This document shows, in pieces, positions 27,690-36,434 of a DNA stretch of 64,000 nucleotides (positions within the stretch are counted from its first letter, which is position 1; each line of letters opens with the position of its first letter). A program made the translations under genes and the position numbers. The stretch comes from Pirellulales bacterium (lineage in GTDB: Bacteria; Planctomycetota; Planctomycetia; Pirellulales; Lacipirellulaceae): positions 54,608 through 118,607 of the forward strand of contig JANQOF010000021.1 in NCBI GenBank assembly GCA_028279215.1, written 5' to 3'. Below the pieces are notes generated by a model that was given only the letters and a program-made list of their open reading frames with translations, did no database searches and was not told where the DNA came from.

Positions 27690-27748
27690 CCCCACCCAAC
27701 TTCCCAGTTCCTCTTTCGCCTTTCCACTTTCCCCATTGCCCTTTCGCA
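27690..27748. repeat. Pyrimidine-rich word repeat in gap
   Basis: A stretch of about 60 bases made of repeated CTTTCC/CCCAGTT/CTTTCG-like words fills the gap between two plus-strand genes. It resembles, in style but not sequence, the other degenerate word repeats in operon gaps of this window. Confidence 0.5.
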
Positions 27749-28441
27749 TTGAACTACTTCTCCCACGCCCACCGTTGGATCGATCGCGACGACTGCGATC
27801 CCTATTGGCTCGCCGGTTTGGCGGTGCCCGATTGGCTGGGCGTAGCGGCACGGCGAACGAAGTGTCGCACGAGGCACGTCGAGCCCGCACTCGATAGCGC
27901 CGATACGCGGCTCGCGGCACTCGCACGCGGTGTTGCCCAGCATCACGACGACGATCGTTGGTTTCACGAAACGCGGACCTTCGTGGAACTCAACGTCGCG
28001 TTCAGTCGAGCTATCATCGAACACTGCGGCGAACAGTCCGATCTGCGAGCGAGCTTCCTCGCCCATGTACTGGTTGAGCTGCTACTCGACGACGCGCTGG
28101 TGCGGCTCGACACGGAACGCCTCGGCGCCTACTACCACCGGCTGTCTCAAGTCGATCCCTCTTGGGTGCATGAGCAAATCGAATCGCTTGCTGGCAAACC
28201 GGCAGGGCGGCTGGCCGAGTTCATCGCCAAGTTTATCGAGATTCGCTTTCTCGCCGACTATGCCGAAGATCGCTTGCTCGTGTTTCGTCTGAACCAAGTG
28301 ATGAGTCGCGTGGGGTTGGCGCTGTTGCCGGAGTCGTTTCCCGAGTTGCTACCATCGTTCCGCGAGCGGGTGGTCGCGGCTGCCGACGCCCTGCTGCTAG
28401 CACCGCCGAGTGCGCGAACCTTTTGGCCTCCGAGCGCGTAG
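27749..28441 (+). CDS. Conserved helical protein of unknown function
   Basis: This 230-residue soluble protein starts at TTG with LNYFSHAHRWIDRDDCDPYWLAGLAVPDWLGV, an opening with an N-Y-x-x-H-A and D-x-L pattern vaguely like acyl-carrier-protein phosphodiesterase starts. The remainder is helical, with conserved-looking HHDDDRWFHET and FLAHVLVELLLDD. These His and Asp residues could bind a metal, which would fit an HD-like or AcpH-like phosphodiesterase; this is a guess. The frame stays open upstream through the pyrimidine-rich repeat, whose translation is Ser/Pro noise, so the internal TTG is preferred. Confidence 0.72.
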   Translation: MNYFSHAHRWIDRDDCDPYWLAGLAVPDWLGVAARRTKCRTRHVEPALDSADTRLAALARGVAQHHDDDRWFHETRTFVELNVAFSRAIIEHCGEQSDLRASFLAHVLVELLLDDALVRLDTERLGAYYHRLSQVDPSWVHEQIESLAGKPAGRLAEFIAKFIEIRFLADYAEDRLLVFRLNQVMSRVGLALLPESFPELLPSFRERVVAAADALLLAPPSARTFWPPSA

Positions 28442-28565
28442 TTATGGTATGCCAGGACAGAACGGTGAGTTGCGAGCGGCCGGAGCAAATTTAAGGTTCA
28501 TCACTCCGGTCGCTCGGGCTCTTCACCGGTAGAATGGATACAAGCTACGTAAAGGAGGACCTGCG

Positions 28566-29420
28566 ATGTTCGGCCGTCGCGGCACGCATGCGTCGAGCGT
28601 GCTCAAAGCTCTAGTCTTGCTGCTATCATCCGCAGGCGTCGCGCAAGCGGGCGAGCCGCCCGTGGTGCTGTTCGACGTTCCCAAGCGACTCGTCGCCCGC
28701 GAAGTCATTGAGCCAGCCGTGGCAAACCCGTATCGACTCGTAGAGGTCACGGTTCCCGTTTCGACGCGCGTGGCCAAAGGCGACGTGGGCAAGGTGCAAG
28801 AGGTTACCATCGAAATCGATGGCGGCTGCGCGGCGCTGGTGGTACACGACTTCGCGCCGCAGACCACGCTCGGCAGCGATTTGGCCGACGACATCAAGGT
28901 CACCACCACCACTGAGAAATCGATGTCGCTCGACGCCACCCTGGGCGGGCAGTCGCCCATCCCCATTGGCGACGTGGTAGCTCATGTAACTCCCAGCATT
29001 TCTGCTGGCAACAGGAACCGCACGGCCGAGACCAAAACCACCAGCCGACTCGCACCGCGACGCCCTACCGTGGTGAGCGGCACGATCAGCGAAGGCCGTG
29101 GCGTGTTCTTTCAACTACGCCCATCGACACAAACCACGCTCGAAGGCCAGCAGCAACTGTCGGTCGTGTTTCGCGTGCCCGACGATTGGACCATCGGCCA
29201 CCTCGACATTCGCTGCTGGGCACGAGGCCAACGGCAGATCTTGTGGTTCGACCAACCCCAAACCTGGGGCAGCATCCGTCGCCAAGTCGCCGTAACGATC
29301 GCCGGCCTCGACCCGCCCAACTTCAGTACGAAGCCTCATCTCGTGGCCAAGCAGCCAACCGACGGGGCGCTCGAAAGCTGGGTGCCGCGCGAGGGCGTTG
29401 AGACGCTCGAGGCAAACTAG
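28566..29420 (+). CDS. Secreted protein of unknown function
   Basis: The 284-residue protein has a signal peptide (VLKALVLLLSSAGVAQA, cleavage before GEPPVV) and an AAAGGAGG ribosome site before the ATG. The mature part is beta-rich, with regularly spaced Val/Thr strands, a short conserved LRPSTQTTLEGQQQLSVVFRVPDDW stretch and RCWARGQRQILWFDQPQTW. It looks like a periplasmic or extracellular beta-sandwich protein. No catalytic motif or family is recognised. Nothing in its neighbours points to a partner. Confidence 0.72.
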   Translation: MFGRRGTHASSVLKALVLLLSSAGVAQAGEPPVVLFDVPKRLVAREVIEPAVANPYRLVEVTVPVSTRVAKGDVGKVQEVTIEIDGGCAALVVHDFAPQTTLGSDLADDIKVTTTTEKSMSLDATLGGQSPIPIGDVVAHVTPSISAGNRNRTAETKTTSRLAPRRPTVVSGTISEGRGVFFQLRPSTQTTLEGQQQLSVVFRVPDDWTIGHLDIRCWARGQRQILWFDQPQTWGSIRRQVAVTIAGLDPPNFSTKPHLVAKQPTDGALESWVPREGVETLEAN

Positions 29421-29909
29421 CTCTAGCACGCGGACGGGAGTTTTTGCACGTTAATTCCCCAGTGGGAAAAAACCCATTCTCCTAACTCGTGAAGGGCCAA
29501 CACGTTGGGGTTGTTTCCAAATGCCCCAAAGGCCAAACACGATTCGCTGTGAATTTACTCGCCTCTCCCGAATGGCGGCTGATTCCCTAAGCTTCTACTC
29601 CGTAAAGAGTTACGGACGCAAACGAGCCACCGATCCAAGGGGTTTTTTCACCCGGTTTACCGCGAGTGGGAAAAACTTTCGGGGGAACACCCGCGCAGCG
29701 CTACCCCACGAACCAACAGCCACCTGCCACTAGCCCTCAACACTACACCAGGTTTTCAAAGAACGAGCGCAATTAACGTCGCGCTGTCTGAGTTTCTAAA
29801 TTTGATCAGACAGGTGGCCCAGTTTCAAGCAAAATCGTGAAACTTGGGCTCGCTCCAACACATCCTCCATTCGCGTGATTCGCGGGCACCAAGAATGCTA
29901 GAGATAATT
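29421..29909. other. Intergenic region between convergent genes
   Basis: About 490 bases with no supported gene lie between the secreted protein and the minus-strand surface protein. AT- and A-rich runs (GTGGGAAAAAA twice) occur. No tRNA or strong terminator is evident here. Confidence 0.4.
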
Positions 29910-29914
29910 CTAGC
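29897..29914 (-). terminator. Weak hairpin at surface-protein gene end
   Basis: GCTAGA (29897-29902) and TCTAGC (29909-29914) pair with a 6-base loop directly over the stop codon of the large minus-strand gene. Read on that strand it is followed by a mixed AT-rich tail. It could be a weak terminator. Confidence 0.35.
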
Positions 29915-32900
29915 GGAAGCGTCGTCGCACGCTGCTTGCGATCATTGCGTCGCGAAGACTGCCTGAGGATAGATCGACTCCTTCCGCGCCGGCCAGTCGC
30001 TCACTCCGATTTCCGCGAACGATTGAGGAGCGATCCTCCTCGCCATCGTGCACTTGGTCGACAACGTCGGTCCACAGACTAGTCGAGTGGGTTGGCGTGG
30101 CGACTGGCTCCGTGGTAGCAGCGACAAACCTCGCATGGCGCAACCGTCGTACCCCGCCTCGACCAAATAGTGACGCGACGGCCGCATCGATTGGCTGGGT
30201 GCTCGTTGAGCGTTCAGCTGCCTCTGCGGTGGGCACGTCAGTGGTTGTGGCGACGTTCGGCTCGTTGAGTACTCCGGGTAGGTCTAACTCTGCAAGACCT
30301 GGTTCAGCAATGGGCCCTTGCATGACGGAGGATTGCTCAGCCGCGGCGTCTGTTTCTCCCTCGTCAACAGGCGTGACTCCAACGTAAACGGTTACCGTAG
30401 CGGTAGCCGTTAAGCCCGACACGTTGGTCACGGTGTACTCAAAGGTCTCTATGCCGACGAATTCGTTTGCTGGAGTGTAGAACAGTTCACCTTGCTCGTT
30501 GATCTCCACCGTGCCGCCAGCGGACGGTTTATCCGCGTCGACAATCTCCAAATCTCTATCCCAATTGGAATACGGTGCAACGTCATCGCGTGCGACGTGG
30601 ACCAATGACAGGTTGTAGAGACCATTCCAATATCGCAGATCGGGATTTCCATCGTTTCCTAGGACGTCGAGTTGGATGGCACCGGAGTTGATGCCAACGA
30701 CGAATTCGTCGTCGTTGGCGATTGGCGCGTCGTCGACCGGATGTATGTACACGGCAACGCTTGCCGACTGCTCGCCGCGCGTCGGATCAAGCACGGTGTA
30801 GGAGAACTGGACGTAGCCGTTGAAATTCTCGTCGGGCGTGAAGCTAAGTGACGAGCCATCTTCGCTGACCGTTACGGTGCCTCCCATCGTCGGTTGCTCG
30901 ACGCTACTTACGGGCAGCAGTTCACCGCCCGAACCCGGGTAGTCGTTCGCGAGTACGTCGAGCGTGGTCGTACCGCTGTCTTCGTCCAGTTCAAACTGGT
31001 CGTCACGCGCTGGCGGACCAAGGTAGAGTTCGCCTACTTGGTTCTCGGGTTTGTCCAACTCGTGCACCTTCACCCAGTAGTCCGAAATGGTCACCAACGA
31101 CTCGCCAATGCGCAGGGCCCGTCGCGCAGGGGACGATTGTTGCGAATGTCCAACCTGAATGACGGTCCGGAATTGCCACATGGGTAGAAATGGCGACACG
31201 TAGCCGCCCGACGCCTCGTGCTCGACAAACCCAGTAGAGGTGAGCGACGCTTCGCCGTCGACGTTGGCTGCGACTGTCGCGATCGCCGAGTGACGCTTCA
31301 CTCCGTTGTTTTCTGTCGACTCGCTCCAATTGATCGGAAGGGCAAGCACGCCCTGGTCGGCAAAAAATGATACGGCGTGGTGATCGAACTGTGCTTCCGA
31401 CCAAGCCCATCGATTGTCTTCGAATGTCAACTGGTCGGCAACTTGCGGATCGCTCAAATCGGAAACGTCGAAAAGCGTGATTTGAAACGGTCCGCGCCGG
31501 CCAGTGATTTCGTCCGCGTCGCGGCCAATGCCGATTAGGTAATCGCTACCCACTGGATGCAAGTAGTTGGAGAAGCCCGGTATCTTCAAAGCGCCTTCAA
31601 CCGTGGGAGCCGTTGGATCGCTCAGATCGATGGCAAATAGTGGGTCGACCACGCGGAAGGTCACTACAAAGGCTCGGTCGCCCATGAAGCGAACGGAGAA
31701 TACTGTCTCGGTTGGAGCCATGTTGTTCACCGCGCCCACCTGCAACAGGCTATCACCTTGTTGCTCCAGCACAAGCAGGTTGTTGGTGAGCCGACTTTGA
31801 CGCCAACGGCCGTTTTCACCTAATTCGCGATCCTGTTGCGTGGTGGCGACTCGAAGGTAGCCGTCAAATTCGTCAGCTGAGAACTGATTGAGCAAGCGCC
31901 CGCGAATCTGGCCGGTTGCAACGACTGGCGACGTGCCGTCCTCCTCAAGGCCCATCTTGTAGATGGTCGTTGTGTCGCTCGAATGATCGTACGCGAAGAT
32001 GTAGGCGGCCGTCGTGGAAACGTAAGTTGTCGTGCTACTGTCGGCAACAAAGGTTGTTGCCTCAGCAACTGGACCTGCCTGATCGTCGCTGGCATCGAGC
32101 GTCACCACCGACACTATCACATCCTCGCTGCCGATTGGCCGGTGCACGCTTGTTGCTTTGGACAACAAACCGGAGGCAACCAGTTCGCCATTCGCGTCGT
32201 AGGCTCGGTACGATGGCAAGGCTGTATCGATAAGTTGCTCGCGAACCCTGGTGAGGTACTCATCGAGCGTCTCATTCTGCCAAACGCCCGGCTCACCTCG
32301 GTCGTACCAGCTAAAGCCGATACTGATTATCGAGTCGCCGGCCTCCAAGGGTGCGCTATTCGGTTCGCCTTGTTCGGGCGGAGTTGGTTCGACCAGCCAG
32401 CGACCTTCCAGCTCCGGCAGCACGAAGTTGCGATGCACCACTAAGTGCACCCGACCACCGATGGCGCGTGAGTCGACAATGTGGCCGTCGATCTCGGTCC
32501 GCTCGACAACCGAAGGTGCGGACCGGTCGGCAATGTCGAGCACCACCACCTCGGCCGAGCGTTCTTGCGAAGCGTGGTACCAGTACTGTTGCCCATTGCG
32601 AAGCAAAGTGATGCGATCGCCCTGGAGATACATCTTGTCGAACTTGCTCTCGAACGAGGTCAAGGAGACGAGCACCGGATTGGCCGGGTCGACCATGTCG
32701 ACAATCGCCAGTTGGCCGTCCGTGAACGTGTAGACGTATCGCCCGTCGGTCTCAACGATGTCGGCCTCGTCCACGCCATCGACTTGCGTGTTGGTCTCGG
32801 AGTAGCTATCGCTTTCTGCGACACCGTTAGCTCGCAATGCTGCGTCGCTGATTCCCACGTCGGCAAAATGAACCACAGGCGTTACGTCGTCGATCTCGTA

Positions 32901-34385
32901 CGGCCCATAACGAGTTTGGGCCGCACCGAATTGTCGAACGTAGCGCTGCACCGCCCGATCGATAAGGTACTGTTCCAGTTCGCCACGAGTGGCAAACTGG
33001 CCAGCACCAACGGACTCGACCGGCTCGGCGACGCGGACCGTCAGGGAAGCCGTTCGCTCGACACCGGTCGAGTCCATCATGGTGTAGCTGAAGATTTCTT
33101 CCCCAAGAAAACCTTCGGCCGGAGTGTATTCAAGCTGGTTCTTCGAACTATCGATCGCGATCTTGCCGCCATCGCTGCCGGACGAGACACCCACAATCGT
33201 TAGCTGCACGTCGGTGGTGGCCGCCGGTAGGTAGTGCGCATTGCCTGCGTAACGAAACGGGCTGATCACGGGATCATTGGCCAATACGTCGAGCGTCGTC
33301 GGTCCCGACTGGTTTGGATCGACGGCGAACCAATCTTCGACCGCCAACGCGTGCTGCTGCACGGAAACCGTGAACGAGCCACTGGTTGTCTGGTGGTCCG
33401 CCTCTCCGTAGCGGACTGTGTAGGAGATGCTAAAGGTCCCCAGGAACGCTTCGTTGGGCTCGTAACGGAAACTACGGCCGTCTTCGGATAACGTCAGCTC
33501 GCCGGCGTACTCCGGGATCGAAAACGACTCGATGACCGGAACAACTGACGACGGACCGACGAAGGTGTCGTTCGCCAGTGGGTCAAGCTGCAATGCGCCT
33601 GCGCCAAAGTCGAGAAGTGCGCCGTCGGTGTCACGATAATGATTGACGATTTGATATGGTTTGCTAATGTCCACCCTTACGCTGAAGTCGGCAAGCTCAC
33701 CGTCTGCACCGCGCGCGGTGTAGGTGAAGTAATCGCGACCTGAAACGCCGTACTTGGGGGTGTACAACAGGAGCTTGCCATCGCCCGAAATTTGAACTTT
33801 GCTACCAAGTGTCGGCATCGACACCGACTCAATCACAGGATCGAGAAGATTGTCGTTCCGAAGTACGTCGAAAATAGTTTCGCCAGAGTCCTCGAGTACC
33901 GTGAATCGATCGCGCGAATACAGGGGTGGCCTGTAGTAGTGGTCTCTCTGTTTCGTGCCAAGCTGCACGTTGGCCTTGCCTAATCGTCCATCCTCGGTTT
34001 GCACGATATAGTAGAAGCTATCGCTCGACTGCAGACCGTCGTCTCCGGAGGCCGTGTAAATGAGGTGCTGGCCATCGTCGCTGATCGTGACCGACGCTCC
34101 ATTGGCCGTGTCGCTCACCGACTTGATGGTCAGCCCGCTCGCACCGTCGGGGAGCTCGTCGTTCTTTAGCGGCGAAATTCGGATCGACTGGCTGCCCGAG
34201 GGATATGATTCGTAGTCGTCATTGGCGACGATGCCTGCCGCACCGACGATCGAATCGGGGTCTTCTGGCGGCTCGGTATTAACGAACCCCGCGCCATCCA
34301 TCACCAGACGGTCTTCGAGCCGCTCGGGTTGCCGAAGTTGGTGCCGCTTGGAATGGGCTTTGTTCCGGCCACGTTTATCTGCCAT
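29910..34385 (-). CDS. Giant surface protein: cadherin-like repeats around a beta-propeller
   Basis: This 1491-residue protein begins with RQPERLEDRLVMDGAGF, the Leu-Glu-x-Arg motif found at the N-terminus of many exported planctomycete surface proteins; no ordinary signal peptide is seen. Four cadherin-like/Ig-like beta-sandwich repeats follow (about residues 60-480), each with a DVLxND-type hinge (RISPLKNDEL, DVLRNDNL, DPLANDTF, DVLANDPV) and a late FxYTV-type strand. From about 515 to 1050 comes a beta-propeller starting NTQVDGVDEADIVETDGRYVY, the signature of the bacterial beta-propeller (Beta_propel) family. Two more repeats (about 1080-1330, DVLANDYP, DVLGNDGN) and an acidic Ala/Thr-rich tail end the protein. 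A cell-surface or secreted binding role is inferred. No catalytic residues were seen. The upstream extension to 34442 is not favoured. Confidence 0.87.
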   Translation of the reverse strand: MADKRGRNKAHSKRHQLRQPERLEDRLVMDGAGFVNTEPPEDPDSIVGAAGIVANDDYESYPSGSQSIRISPLKNDELPDGASGLTIKSVSDTANGASVTISDDGQHLIYTASGDDGLQSSDSFYYIVQTEDGRLGKANVQLGTKQRDHYYRPPLYSRDRFTVLEDSGETIFDVLRNDNLLDPVIESVSMPTLGSKVQISGDGKLLLYTPKYGVSGRDYFTYTARGADGELADFSVRVDISKPYQIVNHYRDTDGALLDFGAGALQLDPLANDTFVGPSSVVPVIESFSIPEYAGELTLSEDGRSFRYEPNEAFLGTFSISYTVRYGEADHQTTSGSFTVSVQQHALAVEDWFAVDPNQSGPTTLDVLANDPVISPFRYAGNAHYLPAATTDVQLTIVGVSSGSDGGKIAIDSSKNQLEYTPAEGFLGEEIFSYTMMDSTGVERTASLTVRVAEPVESVGAGQFATRGELEQYLIDRAVQRYVRQFGAAQTRYGPYEIDDVTPVVHFADVGISDAALRANGVAESDSYSETNTQVDGVDEADIVETDGRYVYTFTDGQLAIVDMVDPANPVLVSLTSFESKFDKMYLQGDRITLLRNGQQYWYHASQERSAEVVVLDIADRSAPSVVERTEIDGHIVDSRAIGGRVHLVVHRNFVLPELEGRWLVEPTPPEQGEPNSAPLEAGDSIISIGFSWYDRGEPGVWQNETLDEYLTRVREQLIDTALPSYRAYDANGELVASGLLSKATSVHRPIGSEDVIVSVVTLDASDDQAGPVAEATTFVADSSTTTYVSTTAAYIFAYDHSSDTTTIYKMGLEEDGTSPVVATGQIRGRLLNQFSADEFDGYLRVATTQQDRELGENGRWRQSRLTNNLLVLEQQGDSLLQVGAVNNMAPTETVFSVRFMGDRAFVVTFRVVDPLFAIDLSDPTAPTVEGALKIPGFSNYLHPVGSDYLIGIGRDADEITGRRGPFQITLFDVSDLSDPQVADQLTFEDNRWAWSEAQFDHHAVSFFADQGVLALPINWSESTENNGVKRHSAIATVAANVDGEASLTSTGFVEHEASGGYVSPFLPMWQFRTVIQVGHSQQSSPARRALRIGESLVTISDYWVKVHELDKPENQVGELYLGPPARDDQFELDEDSGTTTLDVLANDYPGSGGELLPVSSVEQPTMGGTVTVSEDGSSLSFTPDENFNGYVQFSYTVLDPTRGEQSASVAVYIHPVDDAPIANDDEFVVGINSGAIQLDVLGNDGNPDLRYWNGLYNLSLVHVARDDVAPYSNWDRDLEIVDADKPSAGGTVEINEQGELFYTPANEFVGIETFEYTVTNVSGLTATATVTVYVGVTPVDEGETDAAAEQSSVMQGPIAEPGLAELDLPGVLNEPNVATTTDVPTAEAAERSTSTQPIDAAVASLFGRGGVRRLRHARFVAATTEPVATPTHSTSLWTDVVDQVHDGEEDRSSIVRGNRSERLAGAEGVDLSSGSLRDAMIASSVRRRFR

Positions 34386-34772
34386 GCGATCTGTTCCGCC
34401 TGTGTCAAATTCTCTATCTGCCGCAGCCCCCCCCAATGCCACAATCGCGTTTAGACGCGAGAGATTGCGCGAATACGTGGAGTAGTCCCCCCGCTAACAG
34501 ATAAAGGCCCAATGCGTCGAGATTTGTCACGCGGATTTGTTCGCTGGCAAGATCTGCGGTTCGAACACCCCAGAACCTGGCTTAGCATCCGTCGCTAAGG
34601 GCAAAACAGGGACCTAGAGCGTGCTTCGGCTAGCTATAGCGATGTTGGCGCCAACGAGTCAAATCTGGCAAGGCGGCCGAAGCAGGCGAATCTGCATGAT
34701 GCGTCGTTGCAGGCCAACGTAGCCAGGTGCAGACGCAGTAAGCGGGCACGCTACAGATAGGCGAAGGGCGCT
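34386..34772. other. Intergenic region
   Basis: This lies upstream of the giant surface protein gene and downstream of the aminotransferase gene, both on the minus strand. I see no coding or RNA feature. The surface-protein promoter should be here. Confidence 0.4.
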
Positions 34773-36005
34773 CTAGAGCGACTCGGCGAGCGCACCGATG
34801 ACCTGATCGATTTCTTCGCGAATCGTGTAGTGTACGAATGACAGGCGTATGGCGCCCTCATCGGGGCTGACGCCCATTGCTTCGAAGAGTCGCGGTGCGT
34901 AGAAGTTGCCCAAGCCCGCCATAATTTGGTGCTGCTCGAGCGAGGCCATGACCTCGGGCGGCGATCGGCGAAGTGGAACCAATGATACCGTTGGTGCTCT
35001 GCGAGCGGCATCGAGCGGACCAAGCACCCGCACATCGTCTCGTGACGCAAGCCACTCTAACAATACCGCCAACAATTGCGTTTCGTGTTCGCGAAATAGG
35101 TCATGCACCGCCCGACCAACCGACGCACCATCGGTCGGACTCTCAACATGGTGTTGGTAGACACGGTCGAAGTAGTCGGCGATGCCGGCCGCGGCGGCCA
35201 CTTGTGCGTGGTCGGGTCCGGCCGGCGTCAGTCGTTTGCGGCGAACACCGGTGTTGAAGTAGTGGCATTGGGGCGTCAGCTCTTGAAGCAGTTCGTCGCG
35301 CACGTACATCGCGCCCTGATGGGGGCCAAACGTTTTGTACAGCGAAAACAGATAGACATCCGCGCCCAGCGCGGAGATATCGGGCAACCCATGGGGAGCG
35401 TAAGCCACGCCGTCGACAACCACTCGCGCGCCGAAGCGATGACAACGTGCGACAGTCTCGGCGACAGGGTTTATCTCCGCGACAATATTCGAGCAGTGCG
35501 GAACAGTGACTAAGCGGGTTCGCTCGCTCAGTAGGTGATCGAGTCTGGCGAGGTCCAAGTGCCCCGTACTTGGGTCGATTTGCCATTCTTTGACAACGCA
35601 GCCCGACTCAGCCAACCGGCGCCAAACTCCGGTGTTGGCTTCGTGATCCTGGTTGGTCACGATCACCTCGTCGCCGGGTTGCAATACGCCGCGAAACGAG
35701 TTGGCCAGCACGTAGGTATTTTGCGACGTGGACGGGCCAAAGTGCAGCTCGCGCTCGTCGACGTTGAGCAGTAGGGCAAGTCGGCGGTAGGCCTCATCCA
35801 TCAACTCGCCAGCGGTTCGCGAAGCAGGATAGTCGCCGTACGGCTGAACTTTGGTCTTGTCGTAGTAGTCCCGCAGGCGATCGACGACCGGGCCGCAGGC
35901 GTATGAACCGCCCGCGTTCTCAAAGAACGCCCAGCCGCGTAGCGTCGGCTCCGAGAACGCAGGAAACTGCGCTCGCACAAAGTCCGTACCCAGCTGACGC
36001 GACAT
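34773..36005 (-). CDS. Class V aminotransferase-fold protein (cysteine-desulfurase-like)
   Basis: The 410-residue protein has the aminotransferase class V fold. The start at 36005 has a GAGAGGAGGAG ribosome site. Seen are FFENAGGSYACGPVV near the N-terminus, the QDHEANTGVWRRL segment equivalent to the SufS EHHSNLVPW motif, VVVDGVAYAPHG and the PLP lysine Lys224 in SLYKTFGPHQG. Where SufS has its active-site RAGHHC, this protein reads MAGLGNFYAPRLFEAMG and lacks a cysteine, so it is probably not a persulfide-forming desulfurase. It is likelier an aminotransferase or lyase of the CsdA-like/isopenicillin-N-epimerase branch. The substrate is unknown and no partner gene is adjacent. Confidence 0.86.
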   Translation of the reverse strand: MSRQLGTDFVRAQFPAFSEPTLRGWAFFENAGGSYACGPVVDRLRDYYDKTKVQPYGDYPASRTAGELMDEAYRRLALLLNVDERELHFGPSTSQNTYVLANSFRGVLQPGDEVIVTNQDHEANTGVWRRLAESGCVVKEWQIDPSTGHLDLARLDHLLSERTRLVTVPHCSNIVAEINPVAETVARCHRFGARVVVDGVAYAPHGLPDISALGADVYLFSLYKTFGPHQGAMYVRDELLQELTPQCHYFNTGVRRKRLTPAGPDHAQVAAAAGIADYFDRVYQHHVESPTDGASVGRAVHDLFREHETQLLAVLLEWLASRDDVRVLGPLDAARRAPTVSLVPLRRSPPEVMASLEQHQIMAGLGNFYAPRLFEAMGVSPDEGAIRLSFVHYTIREEIDQVIGALAESL

Positions 36006-36434
36006 CCAGCTCCTCCTCTCAGTGAATGGCCAGTCGAAGTAGTTTGGGGTCTGCAACGGATTCTAATTAAGGCCCGCACCGATTTTTGTGGAATTTGAGC
36101 CACGCATCTGCTCCAATAACGTACCTGGACTGGTGTTCATGCACCGCCTGTGAAGCGACTTGCACCGCAGATTCCCTCCGTGGAGTCCAATTGACCCAGT
36201 TGGGGCAAAACGAGCTTCGCCGGACGATGACTTGCGACGAGCAGGCAGTGAAAACATACTTAGAAAATAGGTCTTTTCGACGATCGTGGCGAACGCAAGT
36301 CGTCACGCCCAATTGACCCAATGAATCGTGTTTCGGCGTTTTGGGTCACTTAGCCAAATACTCCCCGGGCTACCTAAATCACCCTCTTTTCGTAGATCGT
36401 GCGGGCTTCCATTCGCCACCTTCCACCCACCACC
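36006..36434. other. Divergent region upstream of regB
   Basis: About 430 bases separate the minus-strand aminotransferase and regB. CCAATTGACCCAGT (36187-36200) and CCAATTGACCCAAT (36309-36322) repeat directly with 13 of 14 matches, and a TTGGGTCA word lies at about 36350. They could be operator or word-repeat elements. No gene is supported. Confidence 0.45.

Noticed and set aside
27521..27748. N-terminal extension of the conserved helical protein
   Set aside because: The extension is translated from the neighbouring gene's end and a pyrimidine-rich repeat, giving Ser/Pro noise; a TTG start downstream fits the conserved opening.
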